Assembly: GCF_014279815.1 (NCBI RefSeq)
Contig: NZ_CP047941.1
Location: 1,674,001 to 1,738,000, forward strand
Direction: 5' to 3'
Length of the DNA stretch: 64,000 nucleotides
Source of the DNA: Synechococcus sp. NOUM97013
GTDB taxonomy: Bacteria; Cyanobacteriota; Cyanobacteriia; PCC-6307; Cyanobiaceae
The position numbers and the translations under genes are program-made. Below, in pieces: positions 1-9,049 of this stretch. How positions within the stretch are numbered: position 1 is the stretch's first letter; each line of letters begins with the position of its first letter. The notes below the pieces were generated by a model that was not told where the DNA came from, did not search any database, and worked only from the letters and a program-made list of their open reading frames with translations.

Positions 1-882
1 TGCACCTTCCACTTCTCCTTGAAAGACACGACTGGCTCGCACATCCGAGGCCTCGATGGTGCTCAACGCATCACGGTCAAACGGTTGGGTTCTACTCGAA
101 AACAGACGATTGGCGTGACGCAGCCGAAGACGCTCGATCGCATTCCGAATCGAACGGGCATTGGCAAAAAACGGCAATGCCCTGCGCCGGCTGATGTAGT
201 CCTGAAAGGCCAGGACGGCTTCATCACTGAACCGATAGTCCTGTTGCTTGAGCAACAACTGCGCAATCGCCATCAGTTCAACTTCGCTGTAATCAGGAAA
301 GTCAATGTGATGGGCTACGCGTGATGAAAGTCCTGGATTCGAGCGATAAAAATCCATCATTCGATCCTTGTACCCAGCAAAGATCACCACGAGATCCTGA
401 CGACTTCGCTCCATTTCCTGGAGAAGAATCTCGATTGCCTCTGCACCATAATCTCTTTCATTGGATGGCTTATAGAGGTAGTAAGCCTCATCAATGAACA
501 ACACACCCCCCTGTGCTCGCTTGAGCATATCTTTGGTCTTCGGAGCGGTATGACCCACGTACTGACCGACCAGGTCATCCCGCGTGGCTGTCACCACATG
601 CCCCTTCCGGAGGTAACCGAGGCGAAGCAGAATCTGCGACATCCTCTGAGCAACAGTGGTTTTACCTGTTCCAGGATGCCCAGTGAATGACATGTGCATG
701 CATGGCGCCGCACTGGACAGATCCAGCTGTTGACGGGCCTGGTCCACGAGCAACAGAGCGGCAATCTCACGAATGCGCGTTTTCACTGGTGCCAACCCAA
801 TCAGATCACGATCGAGCTGAGCGAGAACGTCCTCTACACCAGAGGTGGCATAAGCCGACTCCAGATCAACCGAAGAGTGCAT
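1..882 (-). CDS. cbbX: CbbX, AAA+ RuBisCO activase (3' end cut by window edge)
   Basis: AAA+ ATPase of the CbbX family, which removes inhibitory sugar phosphates from RuBisCO. The reading frame is open from an ATG at 882 to the left edge with no stop, giving 294 codons, so only the extreme C-terminus should be missing. Walker A is GHPGTGKTT near residue 66, Walker B is [10 protein letters not shown], and a [13 protein letters not shown] stretch follows. The start overlaps the last 17 bases of the acRAF gene upstream, so the two are probably translationally coupled. Known CbbX proteins serve red-type form I RuBisCO, and related activases are found beside alpha-carboxysome genes. Here it lies distal to the carboxysome operon, behind a likely terminator, so it may be regulated separately. 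Confidence 0.93.
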   Translation of the reverse strand, partial: MHSSVDLESAYATSGVEDVLAQLDRDLIGLAPVKTRIREIAALLLVDQARQQLDLSSAAPCMHMSFTGHPGTGKTTVAQRMSQILLRLGYLRKGHVVTATRDDLVGQYVGHTAPKTKDMLKRAQGGVLFIDEAYYLYKPSNERDYGAEAIEILLQEMERSRQDLVVIFAGYKDRMMDFYRSNPGLSSRVAHHIDFPDYSEVELMAIAQLLLKQQDYRFSDEAVLAFQDYISRRRALPFFANARSIRNAIERLRLRHANRLFSSRTQPFDRDALSTIEASDVRASRVFQGEVEGA

Positions 883-1117
883 CGATCTCGGCAGCCAAGG
901 CTCGATCCGCCTCACTCAGCGAAGCATCAGGGGCATCCTCGTCAGGTCGAATGGTGATATTCACGTAGGTGCGGCCGAAGCTGATGTCGGGAAAGCGCTG
1001 GGTGGCTTCGCTGTGATCGCCAAGCTTGTCCAAGAAATCCCGCGTGGCGTCGTAAGTCTCGAACTCATAGCGCCGCTCAAGACAGACGGGACGTTTGCGC
1101 TCATGCCACTGATCCAC
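866..1117 (-). CDS. acRAF, pterin dehydratase-like RuBisCO assembly factor
   Basis: Small 83-residue protein of the PCD-like fold (pterin-4a-carbinolamine dehydratase-like), matching the alpha-carboxysome RuBisCO assembly factor acRAF. The order [18 protein letters not shown], then a [13 protein letters not shown] strand, is typical of the family, whose carboxysomal members have lost dehydratase activity and act as form IA RuBisCO chaperones. The start is a GTG at 1117 with a GAG eight bases upstream; an in-frame stop just before it limits any extension. It overlaps cbbX by 17 bases, giving an assembly-factor/activase pair. The role is inferred from family and location. Confidence 0.85.
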   Translation of the reverse strand: MDQWHERKRPVCLERRYEFETYDATRDFLDKLGDHSEATQRFPDISFGRTYVNITIRPDEDAPDASLSEADRALAAEIDALFG

Positions 1118-1462
1118 GTCTTGATCTCAATTCATTCAGAAATTTTAGATGAGCACAGGATCGCCATTGATCAACTTGATGGTATTGATCTCACACCATC
1201 ATTCTGAAATCAGCGATGTGCAACACAACCATCAATGATCATGCAAATAACACGAAAAGCGGGTTGAGCTCTCCACGAAAAGCCATCAGATGCATTCAAT
1301 TCACTTGTATTTGATGCAGAGAAGGAGACGACCAATCCTCAAAATTCACAGAGGTCACTGCATCAAGCTCGGCATCAGGCGCGATAGCGAATCGGTTCAA
1401 GCCACAACAGCAATGATTGAGAACGCGCGAAAAAGCCCGAAGGGGTGCTCCGCGCTTGGCGA
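1118..1462. other. Intergenic region between chpX and acRAF
   Basis: This 345-base gap separates the chpX stop from the acRAF start, both on the minus strand. It holds a terminator-like hairpin next to chpX (about 1429-1449) and, near acRAF, an ATTTTA (minus-strand TAAAAT) at 1142-1147 that could be a -10 element about 25 bases before the GTG. No convincing -35 or small gene was seen. The arrangement suggests acRAF-cbbX has its own promoter. Confidence 0.5.
1429..1449 (-). terminator. Putative intrinsic terminator after chpX
   Basis: On the minus strand, AGCACCCCTTCGGGCT is followed by TTTTT. The stem pairs AGC-CCC with GGGCT around a one-base bulge, with a CTTC-type loop. It lies 14 bases past the chpX stop and would end the long carboxysome/NDH-1 transcript before acRAF-cbbX. 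The stem is short, so strength is uncertain. Confidence 0.5.
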
Positions 1463-2608
1463 TCACCCTGGCAACAAAGCCACCCGCTGACATCCCATCA
1501 AGCGTTCTGACCAGCTAGAGGCGTAGGCGTGGTTGGCGGCCTGCTGCTCAGGATCTTCGGTGGTGAGGGGATGCGGCATCGTGCCCGCGATCGCTGCGTT
1601 GGTGACACAGAACATCGACTTCTGGAAACTGACGCAGATCTGCACGTGCGCATCGGCCTGGTTGCGACCGTGGGTGTCGTACCAACGACTGAGTTCTTCA
1701 GGCAGATTCCGGAACATGTCGGACATGCACAGGCTCGGTGGGATTCCAGCACCCATGCTCGGCACGGGATCGGCATACAGCGCTCCGTACTTGAACTGAC
1801 TCTGATCAGCGGCGATCTGACGCGCTTGGGCGTTGTACGACACGGTGCCAAGGAAAGGCATACCGCGGAAGAACACGGCCTCCACGTAGGGCACGGCCAC
1901 ATCCACCAGGAAGGTGAGACCCGCTTCGGGAGGAAGCAGCCAGACAGACTCACCGCCAAACTCAACTTCATACTGGATCGGACTTCCGGCAGCCTTCACA
2001 AGGCCATCGCGGATGTGATGCACCACATCCAGCACACAGGCGACTTCACCAATGCGGTAACGGCGCGCCAGATCGATGAAAATGTCACTCATCACCCGCC
2101 AGAACAGGCCCAGGGCGTAGATGGTCGTCATCGAACGAATCGCCTCAGGTGCAAAACCTGGATAGAGCGTGTTGACGAGACGCAGCAGGGGGTCCCTGCG
2201 GGAACGAAGAGAAATCACCCGACGACAGGCGTCCCGAAAAGGCTCTGAATCGAAATAGGCATCCATGCCACCGGTGCCATGCCAGAACATGGCCTTCTGG
2301 CAGTACTCGGCGTACTCGAAGTTGATGCGGTCACCCTTGAGGTGCTCCCAGAGACGCCCGAAGGAAAACCCTTCATGGAAAAAGCGCATCACCGGGAACG
2401 GATTCAGCAGCTGGGTTTTGCCTTGGTAAACAAGATTTCTGCTGTAGGCATCAAGCACAACGCCATAACTCTCCAGCACGTTCACCACCTGAAGCAGGTG
2501 ATCAGACGTGTCGGCCAACAAAGGGGAGTCAGAGAGCAAACGACGGATCAACTCCTCCTGATCAGGAAGGGTGACGTCGATCGCCTGCGGTCGTTCGGTG
2601 GTCGTCAT
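1463..2608 (-). CDS. chpX: ChpX (CupB-type) CO2 hydration protein
   Basis: CO2 hydration protein of the ChpX/ChpY (CupA/CupB) family, 381 residues, full length for the family. It associates with a specialised NDH-1 complex at the thylakoid membrane and converts CO2 to bicarbonate. Recognisable stretches include FGRLWEHLKGDRINFEYAEY, KAMFWHGTGGMDAYF and the C-terminal CVSFQKSMFCVTNAAIAGT. The ATG at 2608 overlaps the ndhD4 stop in an ATGA arrangement, so it is translationally coupled to ndhD4. The partners NdhF4 and NdhD4 upstream identify it as the subunit of the constitutive low-affinity NDH-1MS' uptake complex rather than the inducible CupA form. Confidence 0.93.
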   Translation of the reverse strand: MTTTERPQAIDVTLPDQEELIRRLLSDSPLLADTSDHLLQVVNVLESYGVVLDAYSRNLVYQGKTQLLNPFPVMRFFHEGFSFGRLWEHLKGDRINFEYAEYCQKAMFWHGTGGMDAYFDSEPFRDACRRVISLRSRRDPLLRLVNTLYPGFAPEAIRSMTTIYALGLFWRVMSDIFIDLARRYRIGEVACVLDVVHHIRDGLVKAAGSPIQYEVEFGGESVWLLPPEAGLTFLVDVAVPYVEAVFFRGMPFLGTVSYNAQARQIAADQSQFKYGALYADPVPSMGAGIPPSLCMSDMFRNLPEELSRWYDTHGRNQADAHVQICVSFQKSMFCVTNAAIAGTMPHPLTTEDPEQQAANHAYASSWSERLMGCQRVALLPG

Positions 2609-4107
2609 GAGAGCCCTCCGGGTTGAAGCAGTGTGGCGAGTTCACTGAGCTGAGTGGTGGCCGTCTGGCTAAGACCCACCAGGAGATTGGGTGCAACACC
2701 CAGAATCAGAATCAACAACGACATGGTGAGTGCGGGGATCTGCTGCCTCAGAGACACCTGCGTGAGGATGGAAGGGTTCGGATTCGCACCCGGAGCAATC
2801 GCGAGACGTCCGAAGAAGGCCCTGTTCACCAGCAGAAGGAAATACACGGCTGTTAATCCTGATCCCACCATGGACAGAAGCGTGGCCACTGGGAAGAGTT
2901 CGAAACTGCCCTTAAATACCAGGAACTCGGAAATGAACCCGGCCATGCCGGGAATCCCCGCACTGGCCATCACACCGATGATCATCAGCGTTCCCGTCAG
3001 TGGCAGGCCACGCTGGGGATTGAGGAGACCCCTCAGAACATTGAGATCGCGCGTGCCGGTGCGCTCATAGACCACACCAACCGCAAGGAAGAGCACAGCA
3101 GAAATCAGGCCGTGACTCACCATCTGGAACAACGCACCCATCAGTCCCAGGGGTGTGGCCGCTGCTGCAGCCAGCAGCACATAGCCCATATGGCCCACGG
3201 AGCTATAAGCCACCATGCGCTTCATGTCGGTCTGGGCGATGGCCGCAAGCGAGCCATAGAGCACAGATATGGCCGCCCAGCCTGCCAACCAAGGGGCAGC
3301 AACAGACCAAGCCTCAGGGAACAGCCCTAAACAGAAGCGAAGCAGTCCGTAGGTGCCGAGCTTAAGCAGAACCCCAGCCAGAAGCACGGACACAGGCGTG
3401 GAGGCTTCGGTGTGCGCATCGGGAAGCCAAGTGTGGAAGGGGAAGAGTGGAATCTTGATGCCGAAGCCGATCAGGAGAGCTCCCATCAGCACCAACTGGC
3501 TCGTCATCCCCATCTGGGCATTGAGGATCGGCCGGATGCCGAAATCAACCGTTCCGGTGACCAGAGCGATGCCCAGGAAGGCACCAAGGATGAGCACGCC
3601 GGACACGGCGGTGACGATCAGAAATTTTGTGGAGGCGTAGGCACGGTTCGCACCACCCCAGACGGCGATCAGCAACCAGAGGGGGATCAGCTCCAGCTCA
3701 TAGAAGAGGAAGAAGAGCAGAAGGTTCTGGGCAAGGAAAGCGCCATTGACGGCTCCGCTGATCACCAGCAGGAGAGCGAAATAAAGACGCGGTCGATTGC
3801 TGATCGAGCGGGAGGCGAGGGTGGCCACCAGACAGAGCACCCCATTCATCAGCACCAAGGGGAGCGAGAGCCCGTCAAGAGCGAGGCTGAATTCAAGACC
3901 GACCTGGGGCAACCAGGGGAACGTCTCCAGCATCTGCATGCCTGGCTCTGCGGCGCTGAACGGCAGCAGCAAAGCAAAGCTGAGCACGCACTGAACCACC
4001 AGCGTGATCACGCTCAAGGTGCGGGCGCGCTCAGAACTGCCTTCAGAGGGCAGAACACTGATCAGCAGTGCACCGAGGAAAGGAATGAGAAGAAGAATCG
4101 TCAGCAT
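2605..4107 (-). CDS. ndhD4: NdhD4, NDH-1 proton-pumping subunit of CO2-uptake complex
   Basis: NADH dehydrogenase subunit 4 family protein, 500 residues, with about 14 hydrophobic segments and the family core LLFFLFYELELIPLWLL and FHTWLPDAHTEA. Pairing with a variant NdhF and ChpX marks it as the NdhD4 paralogue used in CO2 hydration rather than respiratory NdhD1/D2. It follows ndhF4 by only 7 bases and overlaps chpX by 4. The predicted role is proton translocation coupled to CO2-to-bicarbonate conversion from plastoquinone reduction. Confidence 0.93.
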   Translation of the reverse strand: MLTILLLIPFLGALLISVLPSEGSSERARTLSVITLVVQCVLSFALLLPFSAAEPGMQMLETFPWLPQVGLEFSLALDGLSLPLVLMNGVLCLVATLASRSISNRPRLYFALLLVISGAVNGAFLAQNLLLFFLFYELELIPLWLLIAVWGGANRAYASTKFLIVTAVSGVLILGAFLGIALVTGTVDFGIRPILNAQMGMTSQLVLMGALLIGFGIKIPLFPFHTWLPDAHTEASTPVSVLLAGVLLKLGTYGLLRFCLGLFPEAWSVAAPWLAGWAAISVLYGSLAAIAQTDMKRMVAYSSVGHMGYVLLAAAAATPLGLMGALFQMVSHGLISAVLFLAVGVVYERTGTRDLNVLRGLLNPQRGLPLTGTLMIIGVMASAGIPGMAGFISEFLVFKGSFELFPVATLLSMVGSGLTAVYFLLLVNRAFFGRLAIAPGANPNPSILTQVSLRQQIPALTMSLLILILGVAPNLLVGLSQTATTQLSELATLLQPGGLS

Positions 4108-4114
4108 GATGACC

Positions 4115-5965
4115 TCACTGCAGAACCCAGCTCAGGGACGTGAGCAGCAGCACAATGGCGGCGATCACGGTGAGCACATAGGACTGAGACTGCCCACTGA
4201 TGCTCAGTTTCAAGCCCTCTGCGCTGGAGAGAGAGAAGCGGGCAAGCCCGTGAAGCACCCCGTCAACGGCATTGCGATCAAACCAGCCGGCCAGACGGGA
4301 GAACGTCGCCACAACATTCACGATCGTGACACGGTAAAAACGCTCGGTGTAAAAGTCGTTGGACAACAGATCCTGGAACCAGCGGAGGATCGGGTTGAGT
4401 GAGCGCGACCAGGCCTTGTTGAGGGGAATCAGCGCACCCACGAGCAGCCCTGCGGCTCCGCTGGCCACCACAAGAACAGCCGCCGAAGCAGGGAATGCAA
4501 GCAGACCATCCAGAGACTCCAACCGGATCAGCAGCAGAGGCGTCAACAGCACGATCACAGTGAGCGCCACCATGGGCAGTGCCATCTGCCAGTTGACCTC
4601 TGCTGAGCGTCGGGTCTTTGCGAGAGAGCGGCCAAGGAACACCTGGCGGAAGACGCGAGTGAGATTCAGCGCGGTCAGAGCGTTGGTGATCAAAAACACC
4701 GGAATAAAGATCGCCGCCCTGGCACCGACCAGTTCCACGGCCTGTGCAAAGCAAAGAAAACCACCTAGCGGCAGCAGACCCACCAGACCAGCGCCTCCTA
4801 CGAGGAAGGAACCGGTTGTGGCCGGCATTCGGCTGCCCAGGCCTCCGAGTTCCGTGATGTCCTGACAGTTGGTGGAGGCAATCACCCCGCCCACGCTCAT
4901 GGAGAGCAGGGCCTTGGAGACAGCGTGGGCGTAGAGCAACAGCAGGGCAAGAACAGGCACCTGCAGAGAGATGGCAATGAAGACAAGGCCGAGATAGGCC
5001 GTTGTGGAATACGAGAGGGTCCGCTTGATATCGACCTGGGCAATCGAAACCAGGGATCCACCGATCGCACTGATCGTGCCGATCACCTGCAGCACCACGA
5101 GCGTGACGGGCGCATGCTGCAGCAGAGGCATCACCTTCAGCAGAACAATCGCACCGCAGGTGACCACCACCGAGTTGCGCAGAATTGACGCAGGATTGGG
5201 GCCCTCCATGGCCTCATCAAGCCAAAGGTGCATCGGAAACTGAGCACACTTGCCGGTGGGGCCAGCGACCAAACCAAGGCCAAGCAGGGTGGCCGCCAGA
5301 GGCGTGAGTGTGTCGCGTGCGGACCAGGCATAGAGATCCTGAAAACTGGTGACGCCAGACCAAGCGGTGAGCGCCACCACACTCATCAGCAACATCACAT
5401 CACCAACGCGCTTGGTGAGGAACGCATCCCGAGCAGCGGTGACCACCAGAGGCTGGGCGTACCAGAAACCCACCAGCAGGTAGGTGGACAGGGTCAGCAT
5501 TTCCAGCAGGAAGTAGCTCTGGAAGAGGGAGTCGCTCAACACCACACCCGACATGGCTCCCTCAAAGAAACCCAGCAAGGCGAAGAAACGAGCCAAGGCC
5601 CATTCCTTATCCATGTAGCCGAGGGAATACACCTGTGAAAGCAGGCTGAGGCCAGTGATCAGCTCGAGAGCTGACACGTTGGTCAGTGAGAGGCTGAAGC
5701 TGATCTCAAGATTGAGATCACCAACCGTGAGCCAGGGCATGCCGATTACAGCAGGGCCCGTCGCCATCACATCCCTGAGCACCAAGCTGCCGTGAATGAC
5801 GGCAATCAGGGTGAGCAGGATATTGAGATAGGCCGGAGGACGATGGGCATCCCGCCGAAACCAGCCGAAAGCCCAGGGAAGGGACACCAGCATCCCAGCA
5901 AATCCATACAGAGGGATCAGCCAGGCGGTCTGAAGGGGCAGCGATAGAGCTGAAGTCAAAAGCAA
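4115..5965 (-). CDS. ndhF4: NdhF4, NDH-1 subunit 5 variant of CO2-uptake complex
   Basis: NuoL/NdhF family membrane protein, 616 residues, with the core GPTGKCAQFPMHLWLDEAME (canonical members have K/H residues at the same sites) and LLYAHAVSKALLSMSVGG. The long C-terminal region continues hydrophobic to the end. The first codon is TTG at 5965, and a second in-frame TTG lies two codons later, so the exact start is uncertain. It opens the ndhF4-ndhD4-chpX set, separated by 75 bases from the csoS1E-like gene, so read-through from the carboxysome operon is likely. Confidence 0.92.
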   Translation of the reverse strand: MLLTSALSLPLQTAWLIPLYGFAGMLVSLPWAFGWFRRDAHRPPAYLNILLTLIAVIHGSLVLRDVMATGPAVIGMPWLTVGDLNLEISFSLSLTNVSALELITGLSLLSQVYSLGYMDKEWALARFFALLGFFEGAMSGVVLSDSLFQSYFLLEMLTLSTYLLVGFWYAQPLVVTAARDAFLTKRVGDVMLLMSVVALTAWSGVTSFQDLYAWSARDTLTPLAATLLGLGLVAGPTGKCAQFPMHLWLDEAMEGPNPASILRNSVVVTCGAIVLLKVMPLLQHAPVTLVVLQVIGTISAIGGSLVSIAQVDIKRTLSYSTTAYLGLVFIAISLQVPVLALLLLYAHAVSKALLSMSVGGVIASTNCQDITELGGLGSRMPATTGSFLVGGAGLVGLLPLGGFLCFAQAVELVGARAAIFIPVFLITNALTALNLTRVFRQVFLGRSLAKTRRSAEVNWQMALPMVALTVIVLLTPLLLIRLESLDGLLAFPASAAVLVVASGAAGLLVGALIPLNKAWSRSLNPILRWFQDLLSNDFYTERFYRVTIVNVVATFSRLAGWFDRNAVDGVLHGLARFSLSSAEGLKLSISGQSQSYVLTVIAAIVLLLTSLSWVLQ

Positions 5966-6040
5966 CGAGACCGGAAGGGTCGTTGTGGAGCGTCTTGGCC
6001 GGGGAATCTAATCTGAAAAGGTCACCCGAAGGTGTGTCGA

Positions 6041-6655
6041 TCAGCTGCGCCGTCGCACATTCGTCGCGACAAGAGCAGGTTCAACCTCCTGATGGGGGCG
6101 CGCGATGATGTGTGCGGCCACAAGACCGTCGCCAACACGTTCACACGCATCAGCACCGGCACGCACTGCCGCGTTCACAGCGCCGGTCTCACCGCGCACC
6201 ATCACGGTGACATAACCACCGCCGACGTACTCACGGCTGATCAGCTGCACTTCCGCAGCCTTGGTCATAGCGTCGGCAGCCTCGATAGCGGGGACCATGC
6301 CGCGGGTCTCGATCATCCCCAGTGCGATGCCCTGCACAGACGGCTGAGGCGACGAGGCATCAGCTTTGGAAGCACCGCCCGATCTGGAAGCACCGGACCC
6401 ACCGCGATTGGAGCTGCGGCTGGTTGACGCACGGGTGGCACTGGCACGAGCCGTAGTGCTGCGCCGTGTCGTGGTGGTGGGTTTACTGCTGGCCACAGGA
6501 GTCACATCAACGGTTGCCGAGGATGCCGCTGCATCCGACTTGGTCGCAGCAGGCTTAGCAGCAGAACTGGACGCCGTTGTCTTGGCCGCCTGGGTTGCAC
6601 GAGCGGAAGCCGCAGAAGCAGCAGACGAGCGACGACGGGGAGCAGGAGTGGCCAT
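6041..6655 (-). CDS. csoS1E: CsoS1E-like BMC-H shell protein with long disordered N-terminus
   Basis: A 204-residue protein with two parts. Residues 1 to about 108 are rich in Ala, Ser, Thr, Arg and Lys with no hydrophobic core, so probably disordered. From about 109 to the end is a BMC domain (GIALGMIETRGMVPAIEAAD, then GGGYVTVMVRGETGAVNAAV) very close to CsoS1 encoded at 13410-13721. BMC-H proteins form hexameric tiles of the carboxysome facets. The basic low-complexity extension is not found on ordinary CsoS1; it might face the lumen or the cytosol and bind partners. It is the last shell gene of the operon. The CsoS1E name rests on length and domain layout. Confidence 0.8.
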   Translation of the reverse strand: MATPAPRRRSSAASAASARATQAAKTTASSSAAKPAATKSDAAASSATVDVTPVASSKPTTTTRRSTTARASATRASTSRSSNRGGSGASRSGGASKADASSPQPSVQGIALGMIETRGMVPAIEAADAMTKAAEVQLISREYVGGGYVTVMVRGETGAVNAAVRAGADACERVGDGLVAAHIIARPHQEVEPALVATNVRRRS

Positions 6656-6701
6656 GACAGGGGAAGAAGTGGGATGGAACGGTGAGGCTGGAGGCGATTA
6701 G

Positions 6702-6953
6702 TTATCCATCCGGCATCCAGTGATCGATGATCCCGCCGATTGTGAGATCAGTGAGCACGGTGTTATCAGGGCAGGCATGACGAGCGGCTGAACCGCTGGC
6801 AGTGAACACCCAGTTCCCCTCGCGGGCACCAACGGGATCCACAGCCACAAGCTTTTTGCCCTTGTTGTTCTGAAGAATGCGCAGATGCATGTGATCGAGA
6901 CCGGCCACCCGAAAGGTGCACACCAGAGTTCCCATCACCTGCATGATCTCCAT
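6702..6953 (-). CDS. csoS4B: CsoS4B carboxysome vertex protein (BMC-P)
   Basis: An 83-residue pentameric shell protein of the CcmL/EutN (BMC-P) family that caps icosahedral vertices. The fold signature is MQVMGTLVCTFRVAGLDHMH at the start, LVAVDPVGAREGNWVF in the middle and LTIGGIIDHW at the end. Its start overlaps the csoS4A stop by one base (TGATG), so the two are coupled. Length is normal for the family. Confidence 0.93.
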   Translation of the reverse strand: MEIMQVMGTLVCTFRVAGLDHMHLRILQNNKGKKLVAVDPVGAREGNWVFTASGSAARHACPDNTVLTDLTIGGIIDHWMPDG

Positions 6954-7273
6954 CAGGATGCGCCTCCCTGCTTGGGCGACGTGGTGGGCTTGGCCGGTGC
7001 CGGCGCCGCTGGGGAGGAGGGTTTCGGGGGATCGGGCTCCCAGTGATCAATGATGCCGACGATGGTCAGATCACTGGGATACGACTTGCTGCCGGCCGCC
7101 TCGCGGGCCGCGGAACTACTCACACAGATGACCCAGTCACCGGGTTTGGCGCCCACGGCATCGACAGCCACCTTTTTGGCACTGCCGTCCTGCACCACCT
7201 GCAGATGCTTGTGTTCGAAATCGGGAATCCGGTTCGTGGAAACGAGCGGCTTCAGGACCTTGACGATCAGCAT
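6953..7273 (-). CDS. csoS4A: CsoS4A carboxysome vertex protein (BMC-P)
   Basis: BMC-P pentamer subunit, 106 residues. The core (LIVKVLKPLVSTNRIPDFEH, AVDAVGAKPGDWVICVSSSA, LTIVGIIDHWEPD) spans residues 1-80. A roughly 25-residue Pro/Ala/Ser/Lys-rich tail follows, longer than in CsoS4B and probably flexible. It starts 2 bases after the csoSCA stop. CsoS4A and CsoS4B both fill shell vertices. Confidence 0.93.
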   Translation of the reverse strand: MLIVKVLKPLVSTNRIPDFEHKHLQVVQDGSAKKVAVDAVGAKPGDWVICVSSSAAREAAGSKSYPSDLTIVGIIDHWEPDPPKPSSPAAPAPAKPTTSPKQGGAS

Positions 7274-7275
7274 GG

Positions 7276-9042
7276 TCAGTGAGCCTCCTGCTGGACGGGA
7301 TCGAGTGTGGAACCTACCGCCACCGCCGGTAGGGGCTGGTCGCGGTCGCGGATGGTGAGAAGGGTGTGAAGCAGACCGTCCTTCACCAGGGATGCATAGC
7401 GCTCATCGATGGCCCGCTGAATGCGTTGGCAATCAGCAATGGCCCGCTCACGCGCACCGGGAACGCGACCGGAATAATCGAAGCGCACAACAACCGGAAT
7501 AGGCAGGTCACGGGAGACATTCAGACCCTTGAAGATCTTCACGCCCACGTCCAGATCGGGGGCACCCTGCTCGACGGTGTCGAGGTGAGCGAAATAGGTG
7601 AGGTTTCGCAGATGCACTTCCTTGAAACCAATGCCCACACCAATGAAACGCTCGGCATGGCCAGCATCGGGGTAGGGCCCACGATGGAGAGAGCGCACGT
7701 AATCCTGCTGAGAAATGTTGTTGATCAGCATGCGGACGATGAACGCCACCATGCCGTCGTCTGGCGATGACGAGGCATGCGTTCTCACGGCCGCTTCCAC
7801 CGCCTCCTTGGCCTGTTGGCGAGAGAGAGGTGCGGTGCTCTCGTAAAGAGCTGAAGCACACAGCCATTGATCCAGACGGATTTCACCGTCTGCATCGGGA
7901 ACATGGACCCGGATGGCATCGGTGTCCGTATCCAGTCCGATCAGCAGCAGATCAACGGAGGCACCGCAGCAGAAGCTGTTTTCAACGGCTTCACGGAAAT
8001 CGTGAAGACGGCGCAGTCCTGAAGATGCAGCAAGAGCATCATCACTGCCATGGGCAGCGCAACCCTGGTGGGTGGGATCCAATGAGCTGAAGTGGTACGT
8101 GACCACCTTCAGGTAACGGGTCGGAGCGTGCGCTTCGTTGGGACGCTGCTCGCGATAGCGACGGTGTTCGGTCTTGACCCAGCGGTTGACAGTGTTCTCG
8201 ATGTCGAACATCGCACCGGCATGGGAGCGACGTCGAACCGCACTGAACGGAATCCGCAGGGCATAGGCGATGGTGTGCGCGAGGCGACCATCAGCGCAGG
8301 GGGTCACATCCAGGAGATGAAAGCCGCACTCCAGCAGGAACGCGTTGAATTCATCGGAGGCAGCACTGCCCGAGGCTCCTTGAAGGGGGTCCTCCTGGAA
8401 AAACCGCTCACTGAAGAGCTGGTGCGACTGAAACACGCACCAGGCGAAGAGAGCGCGCATGTCCAGGGGGCGAACCCAGGACATTTCAAGGATGTGATCC
8501 GGCAGATCAAAACCAAGTTCGGCCCGTGCCAGCCGCTGAGCCTGGGTCAGAAAATCTGGCTCATGCTGCAGGGCAGAGACCTGCTTCAGCAGAGGAACGA
8601 TGCGATCAAAACGACCTTTGACCTCAAGTTCATAGGCCTGCAGCCTCTGATTGGATTGTTGATCCGTCAGAGGGTGAAAATCTTGGGACCAGGGCAGGGT
8701 CGTGCGGCTGAGATTGACCTCTGCACGCGGTTGGGGCTTACCACGTCGGACCCAAGCGGGCTGCTGTTGCACAGAAGGACGACGTTGATCGGCCTTGGAG
8801 CGCACACGACCTGCAGACACGGACCCTTTGGAAAGCTGGGCGGCCTTCCCAGAGGTGGTCAGAGCCTGCCTACGTTGCAGCGCTGAAACCCGCGTTGTGG
8901 ACTCAACCGATGATCTGGTGGATTGGCCCGCAGACCCCGAATCAGGGTCGACGGTTGCCGTCACCATGGATTGAAGCTGACGCCTGGTTGGGGCTGTGGG
9001 GGCAAGAGCTCGCCCGCCACGGGAAGGCTTAGAGCGAACCAT
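7276..9042 (-). CDS. csoSCA: CsoSCA, carboxysomal beta-carbonic anhydrase
   Basis: Carboxysome carbonic anhydrase (CsoS3/epsilon-type, a divergent beta-CA), 588 residues. It dehydrates bicarbonate to CO2 inside the shell. The N-terminal ~110 residues are basic and low-complexity, with a motif near 55-70 (SALQRRQALTTSGKAA) strongly resembling CsoS2 N-repeats, suggesting shared RuBisCO or shell binding. The active site fits the beta-CA pattern: PCADGR with C249, D251 and R253, then H317 and C328 at 11-residue spacing as the other zinc ligands. The C-terminal half is the pseudo-duplicated domain without a metal site. It sits between csoS2 and csoS4A in normal cso order. Confidence 0.94.
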   Translation of the reverse strand: MVRSKPSRGGRALAPTAPTRRQLQSMVTATVDPDSGSAGQSTRSSVESTTRVSALQRRQALTTSGKAAQLSKGSVSAGRVRSKADQRRPSVQQQPAWVRRGKPQPRAEVNLSRTTLPWSQDFHPLTDQQSNQRLQAYELEVKGRFDRIVPLLKQVSALQHEPDFLTQAQRLARAELGFDLPDHILEMSWVRPLDMRALFAWCVFQSHQLFSERFFQEDPLQGASGSAASDEFNAFLLECGFHLLDVTPCADGRLAHTIAYALRIPFSAVRRRSHAGAMFDIENTVNRWVKTEHRRYREQRPNEAHAPTRYLKVVTYHFSSLDPTHQGCAAHGSDDALAASSGLRRLHDFREAVENSFCCGASVDLLLIGLDTDTDAIRVHVPDADGEIRLDQWLCASALYESTAPLSRQQAKEAVEAAVRTHASSSPDDGMVAFIVRMLINNISQQDYVRSLHRGPYPDAGHAERFIGVGIGFKEVHLRNLTYFAHLDTVEQGAPDLDVGVKIFKGLNVSRDLPIPVVVRFDYSGRVPGARERAIADCQRIQRAIDERYASLVKDGLLHTLLTIRDRDQPLPAVAVGSTLDPVQQEAH

Positions 9043-9049
9043 TCGCGAT

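Noticed and set aside
1290-1490. Small frames on both strands in the chpX-acRAF gap
   Set aside because: Low-complexity or Cys/Arg-rich translations with no ribosome binding site; the region reads better as terminator plus promoter.
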